From Marinococcus halotolerans DSM 16375 (GTDB taxonomy: Bacteria; Bacillota; Bacilli; Bacillales; Marinococcaceae), in contig NZ_ATVM01000009.1 in NCBI RefSeq assembly GCF_000420725.1, positions 1-64,000 of the forward strand: a DNA stretch of 64,000 nt. Reading direction: 5' to 3'. Under the pieces are notes generated by a model. The model saw only the letters and a list, made by a program, of their open reading frames with translations. It was not told the DNA's origin and ran no database searches. The position numbers and the translations under genes are program-made. Numbering within the stretch: position 1 is the stretch's first letter; each line of letters starts with the position of its first letter. This document shows, piece after piece, positions 24,451 to 33,135 of this stretch.

Positions 24451-25713
24451 TTAATTTGCGTTGAACACTTTTTCCACCACACGCTTAGCCGCATAGCCAT
24501 CTTCCCACTGATTGAACTGGTCTTCAAAATCGGCAACTTCTTTGTGGTAACGTTCACGGATAGTGCCACTGTTTTCTACTTCTTCGATGATTTCTTCAGT
24601 GTTCATGACAAGCGGCCCCGGGGCTTCCTGTTCAAAATCAAAATAGAAGCCTCGCAGCTTGTCCCGGTAGCTGTCAATGTCATACGTATAAAATATCATC
24701 GGGCGCTTTAAAATGCCATAGTCAAACATCACAGAGGAATAATCTGTAATAAGCACATCGCTGGCCACGTAAAGGTCCCGGATGTCCTCATACGCAGAAG
24801 CATCAATCGCAAAATCTTCATACCCGGTAACATCCAGATGATCAGCTACAAGATAATGCAGACGCAGAAGCAGTACGTATTCGTCTCCGAGGCGACGGCG
24901 CATTTCCTCAAGATCCATCGAAAGGGTAAATTTGTATTTCCCAATAAAATGGTATTCATTGTCCCGCCAGGTCGGAGCATACAGAATGACCTTTTTGTCT
25001 TCCGGAATGCCCAGGTTTTCCTTGACCTGCTCTACGTCTGAATGTGAATAATGATGAAGATAGTCATTTCTTGGATATCCGGTTTCAAGCAGATTATGCC
25101 TGAATTCAAACGCCCTCCGGAAAATTTGGGCGGAATAAGGGTTCGGGGCTACAAGATAGTCCCAGCGCCCGGCCTCAAACAGGAAGTTCCTTTTGTATTT
25201 TTCCGTCGTCGTACCCGGCATTGTCACTTCATTCATATCCTTGGCGAGTTTTTTGAGCGGTGTGCCGTGCCACGTTTGAATATAAACCGTTTTGTCCGGC
25301 TTCGGAATCCATTTTGGCAGCCGGCTGTTGAACACCCAGTACCTGGCACGCATCAAAACAATAAACCAGCGGAAAGAAAAGCGTTTGATTGTCTTCAGGC
25401 CCCGTTCATCAAAAAGCTCTTTGTACCGGTGATCAATGCTCCAGTAAAACCGGAGCTTTGGATAATCCTGCTGCATTTGTTCATAAATCGCACGCGGATT
25501 ACAGCTGTACTGCTTACCGAAAAAGCTCTCAAAAACGATAATGTTTTCATTTTTAGGAAGCTTTCCAAGTACGGAAAGAACCGCTTTATAAAAGTTTTTA
25601 CCGTTACGCAGCCTTTTAATCTTTTTCCATCGTTTCGTTACCCGTTTTTTCGCATTTTTCCATGAGCGTTTAAATTTCTTTTTGTATTTTTTCGTCCATT
25701 TCTTTTTTGCCAT
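24451..25713 (-). CDS. tagB: CDP-glycerol glycerophosphotransferase, TagB-like
   Basis: A 420-residue enzyme of the Glyphos_transf family, which adds glycerol phosphate from CDP-glycerol to the lipid-linked teichoic acid primer. Conserved blocks are IQTWHGTPLKKL, YAPTWRDNEY, LLRLHYLV and ITDYSSVMFDYGILKRP. The length and its place before tagGH suit the primase TagB rather than the polymerase TagF. The first 35 residues are unusually basic (about 20 Lys or Arg), which would bind the acidic membrane surface. RBS GAGGGAC lies close to the ATG. TagB versus TagF or TarF cannot be fully decided from sequence. Confidence 0.82.
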   Translation of the reverse strand: MAKKKWTKKYKKKFKRSWKNAKKRVTKRWKKIKRLRNGKNFYKAVLSVLGKLPKNENIIVFESFFGKQYSCNPRAIYEQMQQDYPKLRFYWSIDHRYKELFDERGLKTIKRFSFRWFIVLMRARYWVFNSRLPKWIPKPDKTVYIQTWHGTPLKKLAKDMNEVTMPGTTTEKYKRNFLFEAGRWDYLVAPNPYSAQIFRRAFEFRHNLLETGYPRNDYLHHYSHSDVEQVKENLGIPEDKKVILYAPTWRDNEYHFIGKYKFTLSMDLEEMRRRLGDEYVLLLRLHYLVADHLDVTGYEDFAIDASAYEDIRDLYVASDVLITDYSSVMFDYGILKRPMIFYTYDIDSYRDKLRGFYFDFEQEAPGPLVMNTEEIIEEVENSGTIRERYHKEVADFEDQFNQWEDGYAAKRVVEKVFNAN

Positions 25714-25860
25714 TATCGTCCCTCAATTTTTTAAAAGTTCATATTTTGGATGCTTTGCAGCGCATCTTGTTCCATTCTATCAAAAAAGAGCTTAACAAAA
25801 ACGACAAACTTACAAAACAGGCTAAAGTTTTTGTAAATCATTGTTAATTTTGATGGCAAC

Positions 25861-25887
25861 AAAAAAAGGGAGAGAACATCTCTCCCT
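25861..25887 (-). terminator. terminator after tagD
   Basis: A 9-bp stem around a 3-nt loop (25867-25875 with 25879-25887) with seven T following on the minus strand. It separates tagD from tagBGH. Confidence 0.85.
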
Positions 25888-25940
25888 CCCCGGCTGCTCA
25901 GGTTCTCCGCTTAGGCAGGCGAAGCCTCTTTGAGTGAAGA

Positions 25941-26336
25941 TTAATAGTTTACGAGCAGTAATTCTTTTTTGATTTTTGTTGTCGAGATGTCAGCTGTACG
26001 CGGCAGATATACTACTTCACAGTATGGGCGGAGAAAATCGAATTTCCCGTGCCAGTCGTCACCCATTACAAAGGTAGTAATGTCGTGGTCGAGTACGTCG
26101 TCGATTTTCTGCTCCCAATTTTCTTCCGGGATGACCTCATCTACATAGCGAACCGCTTCCAAAATCAGCTTACGCTGTTCATACGTATAGTAGGCTTTTT
26201 TGGATTTCAAGTCATTGAATTCGTCAGTCGATATTGCTACCACCAAGTAATCTCCAAGCTCTTTAGCTCTGCGGAGAAGATTAATGTGCCCCCAATGCAG
26301 CAAATCGAACGTGCCGTAAGTCAATACTTTTTTCAT
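25941..26336 (-). CDS. tagD: glycerol-3-phosphate cytidylyltransferase
   Basis: A 131-residue enzyme that makes CDP-glycerol from CTP and sn-glycerol-3-phosphate, the donor for both glycerophosphotransferases in this block. GTFDLLHWGH (8-17) holds the HxGH nucleotide motif, and the RTADISTTKIK segment matches the RTxGISTT motif with Ala for Gly. Length equals that of B. subtilis TagD (129 residues). RBS GGGGGG lies before the ATG. It has its own terminator, so it is a separate transcript from tagBGH. Confidence 0.95.
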   Translation of the reverse strand: MKKVLTYGTFDLLHWGHINLLRRAKELGDYLVVAISTDEFNDLKSKKAYYTYEQRKLILEAVRYVDEVIPEENWEQKIDDVLDHDITTFVMGDDWHGKFDFLRPYCEVVYLPRTADISTTKIKKELLLVNY

Positions 26337-26600
26337 AGTAGTGCCCCCCTATATTCCGTTAATTTTATTCTGTATTTTATTCTTCTACGCAAATAATTTT
26401 CTCAACAAATTCTTCATTAAAAATTTACATTTATCAACTTGACGCGTTAATTGTAACACATATATCCGGCCAAATATGTCGTCTAATCATGGGAAGTGAA
26501 AGGAACTTTCTATAAAACTATGTGACAGCAGTGATAACCTTCACATTTTTTCACACATTTAAAGATATTTTAATATAGTTTATGAACTGCTATTACTCAC
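26337..26600. other. AT-rich intergenic region upstream of tagD
   Basis: About 265 bp without a convincing ORF on either strand. It must hold the tagD promoter. I could not pick a convincing -35/-10 pair, and saw no riboswitch or repeat. Confidence 0.5.
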
Positions 26601-26628
26601 AAAAAATGGAGCAGAATGGTTCTGCCCC
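26601..26628 (-). terminator. terminator of the TagF-like gene
   Basis: Stem GGAGCAGAA / TTCTGCCCC (26608-26616, 26620-26628, one mismatch) with a 3-nt loop, followed on the minus strand by six T. Confidence 0.75.
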
Positions 26629-26629
26629 T

Positions 26630-29584
26630 TCATCTGTTTTCTTGTTCAAGCTCTTCTGCAGCCTGGAAAATGCGTGCTGCATTCTGCTTATCTGAATGAG
26701 TGAAAATCATTTCTCTGTTTTCGCTTACTGTTTTCTTTTCGGTCCATCCATGCTTCAAATGACGCCTCAGACTTTTTAGAAGCTCTTCCTCCGAATGCAC
26801 AACATCTCCAAGAAAAGTCTCTTCAAGTGGCCGCAGGCTTCCACTCTGGAAAAATCGTTTCGTATCGAAATGATAGTAGATGACCGGCTTCTGCATATAC
26901 GTGAAATCAAAGGAGACACTCGAGTAGTCGGTGATCATCAGCGTGCTTTCCTTTAACAACTGCTGGACTGTTTTTTTACCCAGTTTGACTACTTCGATTT
27001 TATTACTGTTGATTTTATCAAAGGCGTCCGTGTACTGCTGCATCCGGTAATGCGGGTAGAACTGCAGCAATACGTCATTTTTCTCCAAAAACCGGTGCAG
27101 CTTCGGGTTTTCCAGAAAGCTTTTGTACCGGCGGTAATATTCCGACTCCAGAAAGGTCTCTTTGGAATGCAGCCATTCCCGCCAGGTCGGAATAAAAATA
27201 ATTTTCCGCTCCGCCGGCGGTCCCTCAAGGAGATTATCAAATCTTGAAAGGCCCGTCACCTGCACTGTTTCATCGTCGTAATGCATCTTTTTCATTACCA
27301 TTTTCTTTTCACTTTTCGAGCTGACACAAAACAGGTGAAACGGGTACTTATAGTATTCCCGGTTGTATTCCACGCGTTTTCGTCCAAGCACGCCGTGCTG
27401 CAGGAAGACACGCAGGCCGCTTCGGTAGGATTCCATTAGCGACCCTTTAAACGGCAGAAAATATTCAATATCATGTGATCCGAAAAAGGCAGTTGCCTTA
27501 AGACAAACGTCCACGTGCTCATCGCTTCCGATAATCAGCACGTTCCCAAGCCTCTCCACAGCTTCCCGGTCCATGGAATCTTCCTCAATCGCGTAGTATA
27601 CCGCCATTTCGGGATAGGCAGTACGGCAGTATTTGAAAAAATGATACCCCGTATCCTGTGCAGTATCCGGCCGCTCCCCGATAACCCACACTGCTGGCTT
27701 TTTCCCGGCCCTTTGCATTCTGGCATTTTCTTCCCGGAGCTTCAGGAAATGCTTACGAGGATAAGTGGTCGTTTCTATTTTCACATTTCCCCGCGGCGTA
27801 TAGGTGACATACCAGGAAACCGCCCGATCTCCTTCTTCAAGCACCCACGAATGCAGGATTTCATCTTTATAATAAATAAAATCTTTTTTTCCAAGCTTTC
27901 GTTCGTGTACAAACTCCCCTGCATGCAGGCGGATATAGATGTCCAGCACAGCCTTATCACCGTGAAGCGAGCGGAAATCTTTGAATGCCGCTTCCGCTTC
28001 AAATTGTACCCAGCTATCTTTCAGGTGCTGGTTTCTGATAGTTAAGTGATGCTCTTCATTTGTTTCCCTGTTTTTCACCACTACCGTTACCCGCTGTCTC
28101 GGCCGCAGGTTACGTGTCAAAGTTGTAAAACGGGCCTGCCCTTCAATAATAAATTTCCCATTCTTCACCTTCATCGATGTAATGTCCTTGGCAATGTCGA
28201 TTTCATCTATGGAGAATGCGACACGTTTACTTGTCGTCCGGTAAAATTGGTGGCGGTAGATTTTGTCCTGGTGGTACCATTCAAGCTTTGTATTTTTCAC
28301 CAGATTCCTGCTGTTGGAACGCAGCCGGTAGTCAATCTTCTCCCCATCCCTGGTAACACGAAGGTAGAGGTCCGACCGCCCAAGCCGGTAGGGATGTTTT
28401 CCTCTCCCGGTTTCATTTTTAAATAAATTCGTCATTTTTCCATGAAAAACGTATTGCGCCTGCTTGGAATGCAGCTTGTATACACGCACTGGCACAGAAG
28501 CTTCTTCATTAGTGTCTCTGTTTTTCCATACGAGCTCCCATGCGTCCGGGCTGTAGCGGTTCCAGTAAAGCGTACCCCGGAAATGGATGATATTCTGTTC
28601 ATAACTGGCGCGCACCGTATACAGTTTGACGTTTTCTGTCTGAATCATAACTGAAGCCGAATAATTCTGGGTACGGTACACTCGGAAGCTGACCGCCCCT
28701 TTTTCATAATGAGGGGCGTACCACTTGGATGCTTTTGCCATATCCCTGGCCGGCATATGAAGACGATGCCGCCATAATGGCTTCGCGCTGGCGTCTGCGA
28801 TATAAAAATCCCATACACCTGTAAAATGACTTGAAGCATCCAGTTCTACAGTCGATGACCACCATTTATCGTCCTGCCATTCAACGGGGTAGTAATATTT
28901 CTTTGACTCTCCACGCTTTTTCAGAATCAATTGAAGCTTTGACGGCCATCCGTTTGCTTCAAGCAGCTTTTTTGAAGCTGTGCCGAGCAATAACCAACCG
29001 TGGTCGACTGCTTCTATGTCCATCAGATATGCAGGAAAGAGCTTCACTTTTTTTCCGGAGGGCCTGGTGACTTTCAGCTCCAGGTTATTAAATTTATTGA
29101 GTACAGGCCTGAACAAACAGCCCTTTTCGTTTACACTAATTGTCCCCTTCTGCAGCCAGGTTGTCCCGCTTCTTCCGGTTTTCAGGCGAAAACGAATTCC
29201 TTCCTTCCTATTTGAAAGCACCGCCCAGCCAATCGCTTTAAAAGGAATATCAGTCGCCAGCTTTTCAAGCAGTACATAAGGCACATAGCCTTCAAACGTC
29301 GAAAAGCTCCGTCCGTTTCTCACATCTGCCGCGAAAAAACGAAGCGGTACTCTGATCCGGTTTTCCCATTCCCGTCCCGCTGCCCATTCGATAAAAGAGT
29401 ACTCTTCTTCAATACGCTTTGGCAGCCGGTCATCTCCAATTTCAATGCGGATGGTTATGCCATGGTCGTCTCCGAGCCATTCCCTTGTACGGCAGCTGTA
29501 CTGTTTTTCTTTCCACGGGGACTGTCTTTTCTTCAACTGCTGCACCGGTGCCCGGTAATGTGTTTTTATCGCTGGTGCCTTCAT
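26630..29584 (-). CDS. very large TagF-like CDP-glycerol glycerophosphotransferase with N-terminal beta-rich region
   Basis: A 984-residue protein. The C-terminal third (about 610-980) is a Glyphos_transf domain with LQHGVLGRKRVEYN, IFIPTWREW, LLQFYPHYR and ITDYSSVSFDFTYMQKPVIYY, so it should polymerise or add glycerol (or another polyol) phosphate to teichoic acid. The first 600 residues are rich in Trp, Tyr, Arg and Lys in a pattern of several beta-sandwich repeats. I do not recognise them as a named family. B. subtilis TagF is 746 residues, so this protein is clearly longer. The start at 29584 has GAGGAGAG about 9 bp upstream; an upstream TTG at 29608 is less likely. It is upstream of tagD on the same strand but separately terminated. 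Confidence 0.82.
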   Translation of the reverse strand: MKAPAIKTHYRAPVQQLKKRQSPWKEKQYSCRTREWLGDDHGITIRIEIGDDRLPKRIEEEYSFIEWAAGREWENRIRVPLRFFAADVRNGRSFSTFEGYVPYVLLEKLATDIPFKAIGWAVLSNRKEGIRFRLKTGRSGTTWLQKGTISVNEKGCLFRPVLNKFNNLELKVTRPSGKKVKLFPAYLMDIEAVDHGWLLLGTASKKLLEANGWPSKLQLILKKRGESKKYYYPVEWQDDKWWSSTVELDASSHFTGVWDFYIADASAKPLWRHRLHMPARDMAKASKWYAPHYEKGAVSFRVYRTQNYSASVMIQTENVKLYTVRASYEQNIIHFRGTLYWNRYSPDAWELVWKNRDTNEEASVPVRVYKLHSKQAQYVFHGKMTNLFKNETGRGKHPYRLGRSDLYLRVTRDGEKIDYRLRSNSRNLVKNTKLEWYHQDKIYRHQFYRTTSKRVAFSIDEIDIAKDITSMKVKNGKFIIEGQARFTTLTRNLRPRQRVTVVVKNRETNEEHHLTIRNQHLKDSWVQFEAEAAFKDFRSLHGDKAVLDIYIRLHAGEFVHERKLGKKDFIYYKDEILHSWVLEEGDRAVSWYVTYTPRGNVKIETTTYPRKHFLKLREENARMQRAGKKPAVWVIGERPDTAQDTGYHFFKYCRTAYPEMAVYYAIEEDSMDREAVERLGNVLIIGSDEHVDVCLKATAFFGSHDIEYFLPFKGSLMESYRSGLRVFLQHGVLGRKRVEYNREYYKYPFHLFCVSSKSEKKMVMKKMHYDDETVQVTGLSRFDNLLEGPPAERKIIFIPTWREWLHSKETFLESEYYRRYKSFLENPKLHRFLEKNDVLLQFYPHYRMQQYTDAFDKINSNKIEVVKLGKKTVQQLLKESTLMITDYSSVSFDFTYMQKPVIYYHFDTKRFFQSGSLRPLEETFLGDVVHSEEELLKSLRRHLKHGWTEKKTVSENREMIFTHSDKQNAARIFQAAEELEQENR

Positions 29585-29624
29585 CTCGACGCTCTCCTCT
29601 GCGGTCAAACTCTTTTTACTATGT

Positions 29625-29655
29625 AAAATGCGGACGCTCTGAAAGTGTCCGCATT
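29625..29655 (-). terminator. terminator after the carboxylesterase gene
   Basis: AATGCGGAC pairs exactly with GTCCGCATT (29627-29635, 29647-29655); TTTTAC follows on the minus strand. Confidence 0.7.
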
Positions 29656-29684
29656 ACGTTTCATATTAGTATAGCATACGCGCA

Positions 29685-31232
29685 CTAGTAGCTTCTATAC
29701 GCAGATGGACGTGTATAGGTTTCGGCAAGCCGGGCTCTCCAGGCAAAATCATCCTCTGCATGGTCATGACGTTTGGGCACCCATTTTTTCCCGATAATCA
29801 TTGTCTCCGGCCGCTCCTTTGTGTACTGTTTCCATTCCGGAATATCTCCATGCCCGGGATCTCCCTCCCTCGCAAACCGAATCCAGGCGTCCTGCATCCG
29901 CCGGGTGAGCGCCGGGCTTTCATTTATGCCTAAAAGTGTCCGGTTCCGGAGGGAAAAAGCTGTTTTAACTGTATTAAACAAATACCCGAGCTCCAGGCCG
30001 TGGCAGGCTTTCAGCCAGCGCGCTTCCACGTTGAAACGGTATTGATATACTTTTCCCCCTGCCCGGGAATACAGCTCGCTGAGTTCTGTATGATATAAAC
30101 GAAACGCCCGGTCTGTAAACATCTGCATAAAAATCTGCGAGCGGCTCCAATTCGGGTATCTTTTCTTATAGTCCTGGTAAACTGCCATCGTTGTTTCTTC
30201 TGACATATGCTCGTATTTTCGAAGATAAAATAATACATACGTATCCACCGATTTTTTCTTGCGCAGCTCTGGAATCAGCAGCTTGAAAAAATGCATTTCG
30301 TTCGCATTGGAGCCGTGAAGGAGCTTTACCTTTCCCGCGTTTTCCTGAATCGCCTGCTCTACGTCAAACAGGATAATTTCTCCATCTGGTGTGGGGGCAA
30401 ACATTCTCGAGCCGTTATATGGGCCGTTTGAGGTAAAGTTTTTATCCACGAACGACACCGTCGTTTTTACAAGGTTTTCTGCCGGAGTGGTGCAGATGTC
30501 ATTCATGGAATGCAGGCCGAGCTTATAAATAAGCTGGTCAGAAATATTCACTGCATCCTCCACCGAACGTGCCAGGCCGGTAATTACTCCGCTTTGAGCA
30601 ATGACCTTCTGAAAAAGCCCGCGGGCAGCCGGAGCAGCGAGCAGGGCTGTTACACTGATGCTGCCGGCTGACTCTCCAAAAATTGTGACATTGCCCGGGT
30701 CTCCGCCGAAGCTTTCAATATTTGACTGTACCCAGCGGAGTGCTTCCATTTGGTCCAGCAGACCAAGATTTTTCATATAGGCGCATTCCGCTCCGCAAAT
30801 GTTTTCTGCATCCAAAAAACCAAACATCCCCAGCCGGTAATTAATACTCACCATCACTACTTCTCCCCGGGCAGCTAACGATGTCCCATCATATAGCGCC
30901 TCCCGGTTCGAACCGCTGTTAAAACCGCCGCCGTGAATAAACACCATCACCGGCCGGCGGTGCACTGGTTCTTCGTCCGGCCTCCAGATGTTTACATGCA
31001 GGCAGTCTTCCGATTCCGTACCTTTTTTGAGACCTTCTACACTCTGCGGGCAGGCAGGGCCATAATCCAAGGCACTGTACACTTCTGTAGATTCCCCTAA
31101 ACGCTGCGGCTTTTTAAAACGCTCCGCTTCCGCATATTTTATTCCGAGATACTCCTGAACATGTTTGTATAAACGGCCTTCGTAAATTCCTGCCGGTGCA
31201 TGCAGCCGGACAGTTCCTTTTGATTTTTTCAT
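29685..31232 (-). CDS. type B carboxylesterase (para-nitrobenzyl esterase-like)
   Basis: A 515-residue carboxylesterase. The oxyanion motif HGGGFNSGS, the nucleophile elbow GESAGS (around residue 190), the acid in HGSNANEMHFF and the His in CHGLELGYLF complete the catalytic set. EDCLHVNIW is the usual family block. There is no signal peptide, so it is cytosolic. The start at 31232 has GGAGG 7 bp upstream; the ATG at 31244 overlaps that RBS. It stands alone between terminators. The natural substrate is unknown. Confidence 0.9.
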   Translation of the reverse strand: MKKSKGTVRLHAPAGIYEGRLYKHVQEYLGIKYAEAERFKKPQRLGESTEVYSALDYGPACPQSVEGLKKGTESEDCLHVNIWRPDEEPVHRRPVMVFIHGGGFNSGSNREALYDGTSLAARGEVVMVSINYRLGMFGFLDAENICGAECAYMKNLGLLDQMEALRWVQSNIESFGGDPGNVTIFGESAGSISVTALLAAPAARGLFQKVIAQSGVITGLARSVEDAVNISDQLIYKLGLHSMNDICTTPAENLVKTTVSFVDKNFTSNGPYNGSRMFAPTPDGEIILFDVEQAIQENAGKVKLLHGSNANEMHFFKLLIPELRKKKSVDTYVLFYLRKYEHMSEETTMAVYQDYKKRYPNWSRSQIFMQMFTDRAFRLYHTELSELYSRAGGKVYQYRFNVEARWLKACHGLELGYLFNTVKTAFSLRNRTLLGINESPALTRRMQDAWIRFAREGDPGHGDIPEWKQYTKERPETMIIGKKWVPKRHDHAEDDFAWRARLAETYTRPSAYRSY

Positions 31233-31423
31233 TTTATCCTCCATAAATACAAAGCATCATATTTATTTTTCAGTAAGAAAATATGTATATTTTAATTCTT
31301 ACTGATATTAGTCGCCGGAACAAATAACAGGTTACGTCTAAACAGCTACATATTTTTACAAATTTTTACTTATCATCATGATATTTATACATCGAGCAAC
31401 TGTATCCTGCATCATACAAATAG

Positions 31424-31463
31424 TAAAAAACTGCAATACCCCGAAGCCGGGGCCTGCAGTTTT
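31424..31463 (-). terminator. glpF: terminator after glpF
   Basis: A two-part stem (AACTGCA with TGCAGTT and CCCCG with CGGGG, small internal loop), followed by a T run on the minus strand. Confidence 0.8.
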
Positions 31464-31469
31464 CAGCTA

Positions 31470-32291
31470 TTAGTTTTTCACGTCGGGATTACTGACCTCT
31501 GTATCACGTTTATTCATCACATAAAGAACGCCAAGAATGATGAAGACAAAAACACTGAATAGCGTAAGCACCCCGTAGCCTTCTCCTAAAAAGCCGGCCC
31601 GGTAAACGAGAGAGCCAAAAACGCCTCCCAGCGCTGGACCCACTACCGGAATCCAGGCATATGGCCAGTTGGAATCCCGTTTCCCTGCAATAGGAAGCAG
31701 GGCGTGCGCAATACGCGGACCCAAATCCCTGGCGGGGTTGATCGCGTAGCCGGTCGTACCGCCAAGCGACAGCCCTATAGCACCAACAAGGAAACCGACA
31801 ATAAGCGGGTTCAGGCCTTCCGTAAATTCGTTTGCCCCTATACTGTTTAATACGAGTAAAAATACGGCTGTCGCAATAAACTCACTTAAAAAGTTCGCAA
31901 ACCGGTTGGGAATCGCCGGATCTGTTGAAAATGCCGCCAGCTTCACATCGGCATTCTCTGTTTCCTTCCAGTGCCCAAGAAAATGCAAGTATACAACGGC
32001 CCCGCCGATGCCCGCTCCTATAATTTGTGAAACGATATAGCCGGGCACGTCTGCCCATGGGAACGCCCCGATAGACGCAAAGCCGAGAGTAACAGCTGGA
32101 TTTAAATGCGCGCCGGAGAACTGCCCGACTGCATACACCCCCATTGCTACGGCAAACGCCCAGCCGAGCGCAACAACAATCCACCCTCCTCCTTCTGCTT
32201 TCGATTTGTTTAAGTTAACGTTTGCAACAACACCGCCGCCAAAAATAATAAGTATCATCGTACCAATGACTTCCGCTAAGTATATTGACAT
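31470..32291 (-). CDS. glpF: glycerol uptake facilitator (aquaglyceroporin)
   Basis: A 273-residue MIP-family channel with six helices and two half-helices. The pore motifs are SGAHLNPAV (NPA 64-66) and GYAINPARD (NPA 185-187). Asp189 directly after NPAR is the mark of glycerol facilitators rather than water channels. It lets glycerol diffuse in; no glycerol kinase (glpK) follows, unlike B. subtilis glpFK. The promoter, a leader terminator and a cre-like site upstream suggest glycerol antitermination and carbon catabolite control. RBS AAAGGAGC is directly before the ATG. Confidence 0.92.
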   Translation of the reverse strand: MSIYLAEVIGTMILIIFGGGVVANVNLNKSKAEGGGWIVVALGWAFAVAMGVYAVGQFSGAHLNPAVTLGFASIGAFPWADVPGYIVSQIIGAGIGGAVVYLHFLGHWKETENADVKLAAFSTDPAIPNRFANFLSEFIATAVFLLVLNSIGANEFTEGLNPLIVGFLVGAIGLSLGGTTGYAINPARDLGPRIAHALLPIAGKRDSNWPYAWIPVVGPALGGVFGSLVYRAGFLGEGYGVLTLFSVFVFIILGVLYVMNKRDTEVSNPDVKN

Positions 32292-32305
32292 CTTTCCAGC
32301 TCCTT

Positions 32306-32319
32306 TGTAAGCGTTTGTA
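32306..32319. promoter_or_regulatory. cre-like site in front of glpF
   Basis: On the minus strand TACAAACGCTTACA matches the CcpA cre consensus TGNAARCGNWWWCA at all but one position. It lies between the leader terminator and the glpF RBS, where bound CcpA would block elongation. A weaker second match (two mismatches) overlaps the -35 box. Confidence 0.5.
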
Positions 32320-32366
32320 ATTTACAGACATAAGTATTTACAGCCATTTCGTTTCTTCAAACGACT

Positions 32367-32415
32367 AAAAAACCGCACACCTCGCTCCCTGTAGAACGTT
32401 TTAGTGTGCGGCTTT
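32367..32415 (-). promoter_or_regulatory. glpF: intrinsic terminator in the glpF leader (likely attenuator)
   Basis: On the minus strand CCGCACAC and GTGTGCGG (32411-32404 and 32380-32373) form an 8-bp GC-rich stem extended by A-T pairs, followed by TTTTTT. It lies between the glpF promoter and the glpF start codon. In B. subtilis, GlpP bound to glycerol-3-phosphate prevents termination in glp leaders; the same control is inferred here. Confidence 0.6.
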
Positions 32416-32449
32416 CATTCGACTCAGCCCGATATATTAACTTAAAAAG

Positions 32450-32478
32450 ACTTTAGCACGAAAAGAAAACGCTGTCAA
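32450..32478 (-). promoter_or_regulatory. glpF: sigma-A promoter of glpF
   Basis: On the minus strand TTGACA (32478-32473), 17-bp spacer, TAAAGT (32455-32450). It yields a leader of about 150 nt before the start codon. Confidence 0.65.
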
Positions 32479-32608
32479 TTTGAAATGTTATCTTACGTTT
32501 CGTTTTCCCCGTTACCGGTTATCATACATAGTAGATTCATGTTATCAAGCTGGAGACTCAAATAAATATATTATCGGTGATAACGGTTGGAAATAAAGCT
32601 GACCTGTG

Positions 32609-32650
32609 AGCCGGAAAAGATGCCTATTCTTTTCCGGCTTTTTGTTTTTA
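32609..32650 (+). terminator. strong terminator with no gene before it
   Basis: A perfect 11-bp stem, AGCCGGAAAAG / CTTTTCCGGCT (32609-32619, 32629-32639), 9-nt loop and a long T-rich tail on the + strand. No coding region on the + strand precedes it, as glpF is divergent. It could end a small RNA or be a leader attenuator for the DUF2512 gene 50 bp downstream. Confidence 0.75.
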
Positions 32651-32696
32651 TAAACACATCGTCTCTGGCTAATTTCACATTAGGAGGTAAACCATT

Positions 32697-33068
32697 TTGC
32701 CGCATCTACTTCCACTTTTCATTAAATTTGTTGCAATGGCGGTTTCGCTCGGTCTGCTGCTCGGTCCTATTCTTTCGCTTTTATCCGGCTGGACTATTAT
32801 TGTGTTAGCTGTAGTGCTCACTATGCTTTCCTACGGGGGCGACCTCGTGATGATCCCCCGGGTGAAAAATCCTACGGCCGTAGCCGCAGATTTCGGTCTC
32901 GTCTTTGTATTAGTACTGCTGACCGTGCTTATCTTCGCCGGGAACAGTGCAGCAGCATGGACAGGAGCTGTTATTGCGGGAATTGTGGTAGGGTTAATTG
33001 AATTCCCTTACCATAGTTATCTACGAAGTAAGTTAATGAGTATGAAAGGAAATAAACTGGTAAATTAG
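32697..33068 (+). CDS. DUF2512-family membrane protein (YndM-like)
   Basis: A 123-residue protein made of four membrane helices, ending in a short basic tail. The order of helices and the central YGGDLVMIPRVKNPTAVAADFG match DUF2512. The start is TTG with TAGGAGGT 8 bp upstream. Members are found in Bacillaceae and have no proven role. It is preceded by an orphan terminator. Confidence 0.75.
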   Translation: MPHLLPLFIKFVAMAVSLGLLLGPILSLLSGWTIIVLAVVLTMLSYGGDLVMIPRVKNPTAVAADFGLVFVLVLLTVLIFAGNSAAAWTGAVIAGIVVGLIEFPYHSYLRSKLMSMKGNKLVN

Positions 33069-33099
33069 TATTTTGGCAGATGAATGTTTATTGCATGAA

Positions 33100-33133
33100 A
33101 AATGGCAGCCCTTCATTAAGCGGGCTGCCATTT
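33100..33133. terminator. bidirectional terminator between DUF2512 and YteA-like genes
   Basis: A 12-bp perfect stem (33100-33111 with 33122-33133), 10-nt loop, with A/T runs on both sides, between convergent genes. Confidence 0.8.
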
Positions 33134-33135
33134 GT

